Shown one piece after another: positions 7,168 to 9,429 of a stretch of 9,429 bases of DNA. The notes under the pieces were generated by a model. The model searched no databases and was not told the DNA's origin. It saw only the letters and a program-made list of their open reading frames with translations. This stretch comes from JAVBMO01 sp031552355. Its GTDB lineage: Bacteria; Bacteroidota; Bacteroidia; Bacteroidales; P3. The stretch is taken from the NCBI GenBank assembly GCA_031552355.1, contig JAVBMO010000016.1, positions 1-9,429 on the forward strand, written 5' to 3'. The position numbers and the translations under genes are program-made. The stretch's first letter is position 1. The number at the start of each line of letters is the position of its first letter.

Positions 7168-7863
7168 ATGACAAATGTTGTTTTAGACGAAAAAGAAGGT
7201 GGCTATTTTCTGATAGACAAGCCTTTGGGCTGGACTTCTTTTCAAGCCGTAAACAAAATCAAGCATTGGGCCAAACACAATGGCTTTCCCAAATTAAAAA
7301 TAGGCCACGCAGGGACTTTAGACCCTTTGGCCACAGGACTTTTGATAGTTTGTTATGGGAAATTTACCAAGAAGATAGAAGAATTTCAAGCCAAAGAAAA
7401 GGAATATACCGGAACCTTTGTTGTTGGGGCAACTACGCCTTGCTTCGATATGGAAAAACCCGTTGATTGCTACTTTGAAACAGAGCATATCACATCCGAA
7501 CTTTTGCAAAAAGCAGTTTCCGGATTTTTAGGTGAGCAAAATCAAGTTCCGCCGGTTTTTTCTGCCGTAAAAGTACAGGGGAAAAGGGCTTTCGATTATG
7601 CCAGAAGCGAGCAGGATGTGGTTTTGGAAGCAAAAAAGATTTTTATAGAAAAATTTGATATAGAGAAATATACCCTTCCCAATATTGATTTCAGAATTGT
7701 ATGCAGTAAAGGAACCTATATCAGGGCAATTGCTCGCGATTTGGGCGTTGCATTGAATTCGGGTGCTTATTTGTCAAGATTGAGGCGAGAACGGATTGGG
7801 GAATTTCATGTCAAAGATGCTATAGGAATAGAATGTTTTGTTTCCCAACGGAATAAAGCTTAA
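7168..7863 (+). CDS. truB: tRNA pseudouridine-55 synthase TruB
   Basis: TruB converts uridine 55 in the T-loop of tRNAs to pseudouridine. The 231 residues contain GYFLIDKPLGWTS (12-24) and GHAGTLDPLATG (46-57) with catalytic Asp52. They also contain KEYTGTFVVGATT, then QVPPVFSAVKVQGKRAFDYAR, SKGTYIRAIARDLG and YLSRLRRERIG. The protein ends soon after the catalytic domain, so it lacks the C-terminal PUA RNA-binding domain of the 314-aa E. coli enzyme; short forms occur in Bacteroidota. It begins 90 nt after uppP with no promoter I can recognise between them. It is followed by a 145-nt gap with a separate promoter for queA. Confidence 0.96.
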   Translation: MTNVVLDEKEGGYFLIDKPLGWTSFQAVNKIKHWAKHNGFPKLKIGHAGTLDPLATGLLIVCYGKFTKKIEEFQAKEKEYTGTFVVGATTPCFDMEKPVDCYFETEHITSELLQKAVSGFLGEQNQVPPVFSAVKVQGKRAFDYARSEQDVVLEAKKIFIEKFDIEKYTLPNIDFRIVCSKGTYIRAIARDLGVALNSGAYLSRLRRERIGEFHVKDAIGIECFVSQRNKA

Positions 7864-7943
7864 AAATTTTAACAAATACAGAAGATGGCACAAGTTATAA
7901 ATATCATTTAATCAGATATTTGATAAAAAACTTTGACAAAAAC

Positions 7944-7974
7944 TTGACTTCTGCTCTTGTTGATAGTATCTTTG
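7944..7974 (+). promoter_or_regulatory. promoter of queA
   Basis: TTGAC (7944-7948) and TATCTTTG (7967-7974) lie 20 nt apart, counted from the end of TTG, giving a full match to the Bacteroidota -33/-7 layout. The implied leader is about 30 nt before the ATG at 8009, which leaves no room for a preQ1 riboswitch. An AT-rich hairpin (AAATATC at 7899-7905 with GATATTT at 7915-7921) lies upstream, without a U-run. Confidence 0.65.
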
Positions 7975-8008
7975 CATGTTTTGCAGAATTATATAAAATG
8001 ATATACCT

Positions 8009-9064
8009 ATGAAATTATCCCAATTTAAGTACGCTTTGCCTAAAGAATTAATAGCAGAATTTCCCAGCAAACAACGCGACGAATGCCGATTGATGGTAGT
8101 TGACCGGAATACCGGTGTTATAGAGCACAAAATCTTCAAAGATGTGCTTAACTATTTTGACGATGGCGACACATTTGTAACGAATAATACGCGCGTTTTT
8201 CCGGCGTTACTTTATGGTGAAAAAGAAAAAACCGGAGCCAAAATTACTGTTTTTTTGCTTCGCGAGTTGAATGCAGAAAGCCGTTTATGGGATGTTTTGG
8301 TAGATCCTGCAAGAAAAATACGGATAGGCAATAAATTGTATTTTGGCGAAAACGATATGTTGGTCGCCGAGGTGATTGACAACACAACTTCTCGCGGAAG
8401 AACTTTAAGATTTTTATTCGACGGTTCACATGAAGAATTCAAGGCAATTATTAAAAGTTTAGGCAATACGCCACTTCCCGAAGATTTGTTGAGTTTAAGA
8501 GATATTCATCCAGAAGATAAAGAACGCTACCAAACACTTTATGCAAAACACGAAGGAGCTGTAGCTGCGCCAACAGCGGGTCTGCATTTTAGCCGTGAAT
8601 TATTGAAACGTTTGGAAATTAAAGGGATAAATTTTGCTGAAGTAACTTTGCACACCGGATTGGGGAATTTCCGCGCCATAGAAGTGGAAGATTTAACCAA
8701 ACACAAACCCGATTCCGAAGAAATGATTGTTGAAGACGAAACTGTTCGTTTGGTAAACAAGACAAAAGAAAACAAAAGAAAAGTTTGTGCCATAGGAACC
8801 ACTGCTATGAAAGCTTTGGAAACAGCGCTGTTAATTGAAGGCAGAATTAAACCCTACAACGGATGGACAAATAAATTTATTTTCCCTCCCTATGATTTTG
8901 GGGTTGCTGATGCCATGATTACAAACTTTCATGCGCCAATGTCTTCCATGATGATGATGGTATCCGCTTTTTCCGGACACGATTTGTTGGTGGAAGCCTA
9001 TAACTTGGCCGTAAAAGAAAAGTATAAATTCTTAACTTATGGCGATGCCATGTTAATCATTTAA
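8009..9064 (+). CDS. queA: SAM:tRNA ribosyltransferase-isomerase QueA
   Basis: QueA transfers and rearranges the ribosyl part of S-adenosylmethionine onto 7-aminomethyl-7-deazaguanine in tRNA to form epoxyqueuosine, the penultimate step of queuosine synthesis at the wobble position. The 351-residue length is typical. Landmarks are LPKELIAEFPSKQRDECRLMV near the start, DTFVTNNTRVFPALL (54-68), then ERYQTLYAKHEGAVAAPTAGLHF (172-194), HTGLGNFRAI (215-224), AIGTTAMKALET (261-272) and ITNFHAPMSSMMMMVSAF (304-321). The last two segments differ slightly from the better-known GTTSxRTLES and NFHLPKSTLLMLVSAF forms, which is probably lineage variation. It has its own promoter and a strong hairpin after its stop. 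Other queuosine genes are not in the window. Confidence 0.96.
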   Translation: MKLSQFKYALPKELIAEFPSKQRDECRLMVVDRNTGVIEHKIFKDVLNYFDDGDTFVTNNTRVFPALLYGEKEKTGAKITVFLLRELNAESRLWDVLVDPARKIRIGNKLYFGENDMLVAEVIDNTTSRGRTLRFLFDGSHEEFKAIIKSLGNTPLPEDLLSLRDIHPEDKERYQTLYAKHEGAVAAPTAGLHFSRELLKRLEIKGINFAEVTLHTGLGNFRAIEVEDLTKHKPDSEEMIVEDETVRLVNKTKENKRKVCAIGTTAMKALETALLIEGRIKPYNGWTNKFIFPPYDFGVADAMITNFHAPMSSMMMMVSAFSGHDLLVEAYNLAVKEKYKFLTYGDAMLII

Positions 9065-9087
9065 AAGCCAAAAAACTGCAAAAGATT

Positions 9088-9130
9088 AAAGGGAGGAAAG
9101 TCAAACCGATAATTGTACTTTCCTCCCTTT
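9088..9130. terminator. bidirectional hairpin between convergent genes
   Basis: AAAGGGAGGAAAGT (9088-9101) is exactly complementary to 9117-9130, giving a 14-bp stem with a 15-nt loop. It lies 23 nt after the queA stop and 12 nt after the stop of the convergent HTH gene, where a shared terminator is expected. The U-runs are imperfect: rightward CCCTTTGTGG, with T7 only further on at 9146-9152; leftward TTTAATCTTTTGC. Confidence 0.7.
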
Positions 9131-9142
9131 CCCTTTGTGGGT

Positions 9143-9328
9143 TCATTTTTTTGCTGTTCTTTGTTCTGCAAGAGATTCAAGTTCTTTGCGGATTTCAAAC
9201 GCTTTCCCTCTTGTTGGAATTCTCCAGCCTTTGGCAATGGAATAAACATACATGTAGGATGTTTCATACTTATCTGCAATTTGCTGATAGATTGATTTTG
9301 TGCGTTTTAGTTGTTGTGTTAGATCCAT
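9143..9328 (-). CDS. small putative helix-turn-helix protein
   Basis: This leftward 61-codon gene is convergent with queA. The segment IYQQIADKYETSYMYVYSIAKGWR (about residues 13-36) has the look of a helix-turn-helix: a first helix with Ile-Ala, a short turn through Glu-Thr-Ser, then a recognition-like helix. A basic TRGKAFEIRKELESLAEQ helix follows and the tail is basic. I recall similar small proteins in Bacteroidota but no characterised member. The signs of a real gene are that frame, its placement between a shared terminator and an upstream palindrome, and the A-rich region before the ATG (9326-9328). It could bind DNA as a dimer and might regulate itself. The function is not known, and a chance ORF is possible but less likely. 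Confidence 0.65.
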   Translation of the reverse strand: MDLTQQLKRTKSIYQQIADKYETSYMYVYSIAKGWRIPTRGKAFEIRKELESLAEQRTAKK

Positions 9329-9367
9329 TTTTTTCTTTCATTTTTAAGTTATACATTTAGTTTGTTA

Positions 9368-9384
9368 TTCTCTTCAGAAGAGAA
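9368..9384. promoter_or_regulatory. 17-bp palindrome, candidate operator
   Basis: TTCTCTTC (9368-9375), one A, then GAAGAGAA (9377-9384) form a perfect 8+1+8 palindrome, 40 bp upstream of the small HTH gene's start. Its size and symmetry suit a dimeric repressor. It lies downstream of the possible promoter at 9400-9429, a position where a bound protein would block transcription. The link to the HTH protein is inferred. Confidence 0.45.
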
Positions 9385-9399
9385 CAGAAGCACGTACTG

Positions 9400-9429
9400 C
9401 AAAAAATATATTGCAAATTTTATGCCAAA
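9400..9429 (-). promoter_or_regulatory. weak possible promoter of the HTH gene
   Basis: On the minus strand, TTTG (9429-9426) is followed after 17 nt by TA and, after three T rather than two, by TTTG (9403-9400). This is one base off the TAnnTTTG spacing. It is the best candidate upstream of 9328 but is at the window edge and AT-rich. Confidence 0.25.

Noticed and set aside
7864..8008. preQ1 riboswitch upstream of queA
   Set aside because: The promoter leaves only about 30 nt of leader and I see no preQ1 aptamer pattern in the gap.

Overview
The window looks like a chromosomal segment of a member of the Bacteroidota, most likely the order Bacteroidales. The evidence is the gene order ftsX – DUF3098 gene – uppP – truB – queA, which I recognise from that phylum, AT-rich DNA, start codons without clear Shine-Dalgarno sequences, and promoter boxes of the Bacteroidota type (TTTG/TTG near -33, TAnnTTTG near -7). 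The genus cannot be named from the sequence alone.

Left part (1-780): a short AT-rich repeat area, then a decayed leftward DDE transposase remnant of ISL3/ISAon1 type (134-639). It lacks both ends and carries two in-frame stops and a one-base frameshift. A perfect 14-bp hairpin (646-677) lies at its upstream edge and probably terminates the neighbouring gene. Next (781-2664, leftward) is a heavy-metal P1B-type ATPase of the Zn/Cd/Pb class without an N-terminal metal-binding domain. Its near-invariant DKTGT phosphorylation motif reads DKTRT.

The 519-bp gap from 2665 to 3183 holds the ATPase promoter, a possible MITE-like element bounded by 13-nt inverted repeats (2799-3065), and the promoter of the next gene.

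Right part (3184-9064, all rightward): a secreted or periplasmic S41 C-terminal processing protease (ctpA/prc type), then the conserved envelope and tRNA cluster. FtsX is the membrane part of the FtsEX division complex. The DUF3098 protein is a small two-helix membrane protein of unknown role. UppP recycles undecaprenyl pyrophosphate for peptidoglycan synthesis. TruB makes tRNA pseudouridine-55, and QueA carries out a queuosine synthesis step. ftsX to truB probably form one transcription unit starting from a promoter at 4998-5028; queA has a promoter of its own. A 14-bp-stem hairpin (9088-9130) separates queA from a convergent 61-aa putative helix-turn-helix protein (9143-9328), which has a 17-bp near-perfect palindrome upstream that could be its operator.

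I see no rRNA, tRNA or CRISPR array and no clear multigene novel system. The most notable points are the Gly-to-Arg change in the ATPase signature, the MITE-like element, the small HTH gene with its palindrome, and the uncharacterised DUF3098 protein in a division/cell-wall locus.
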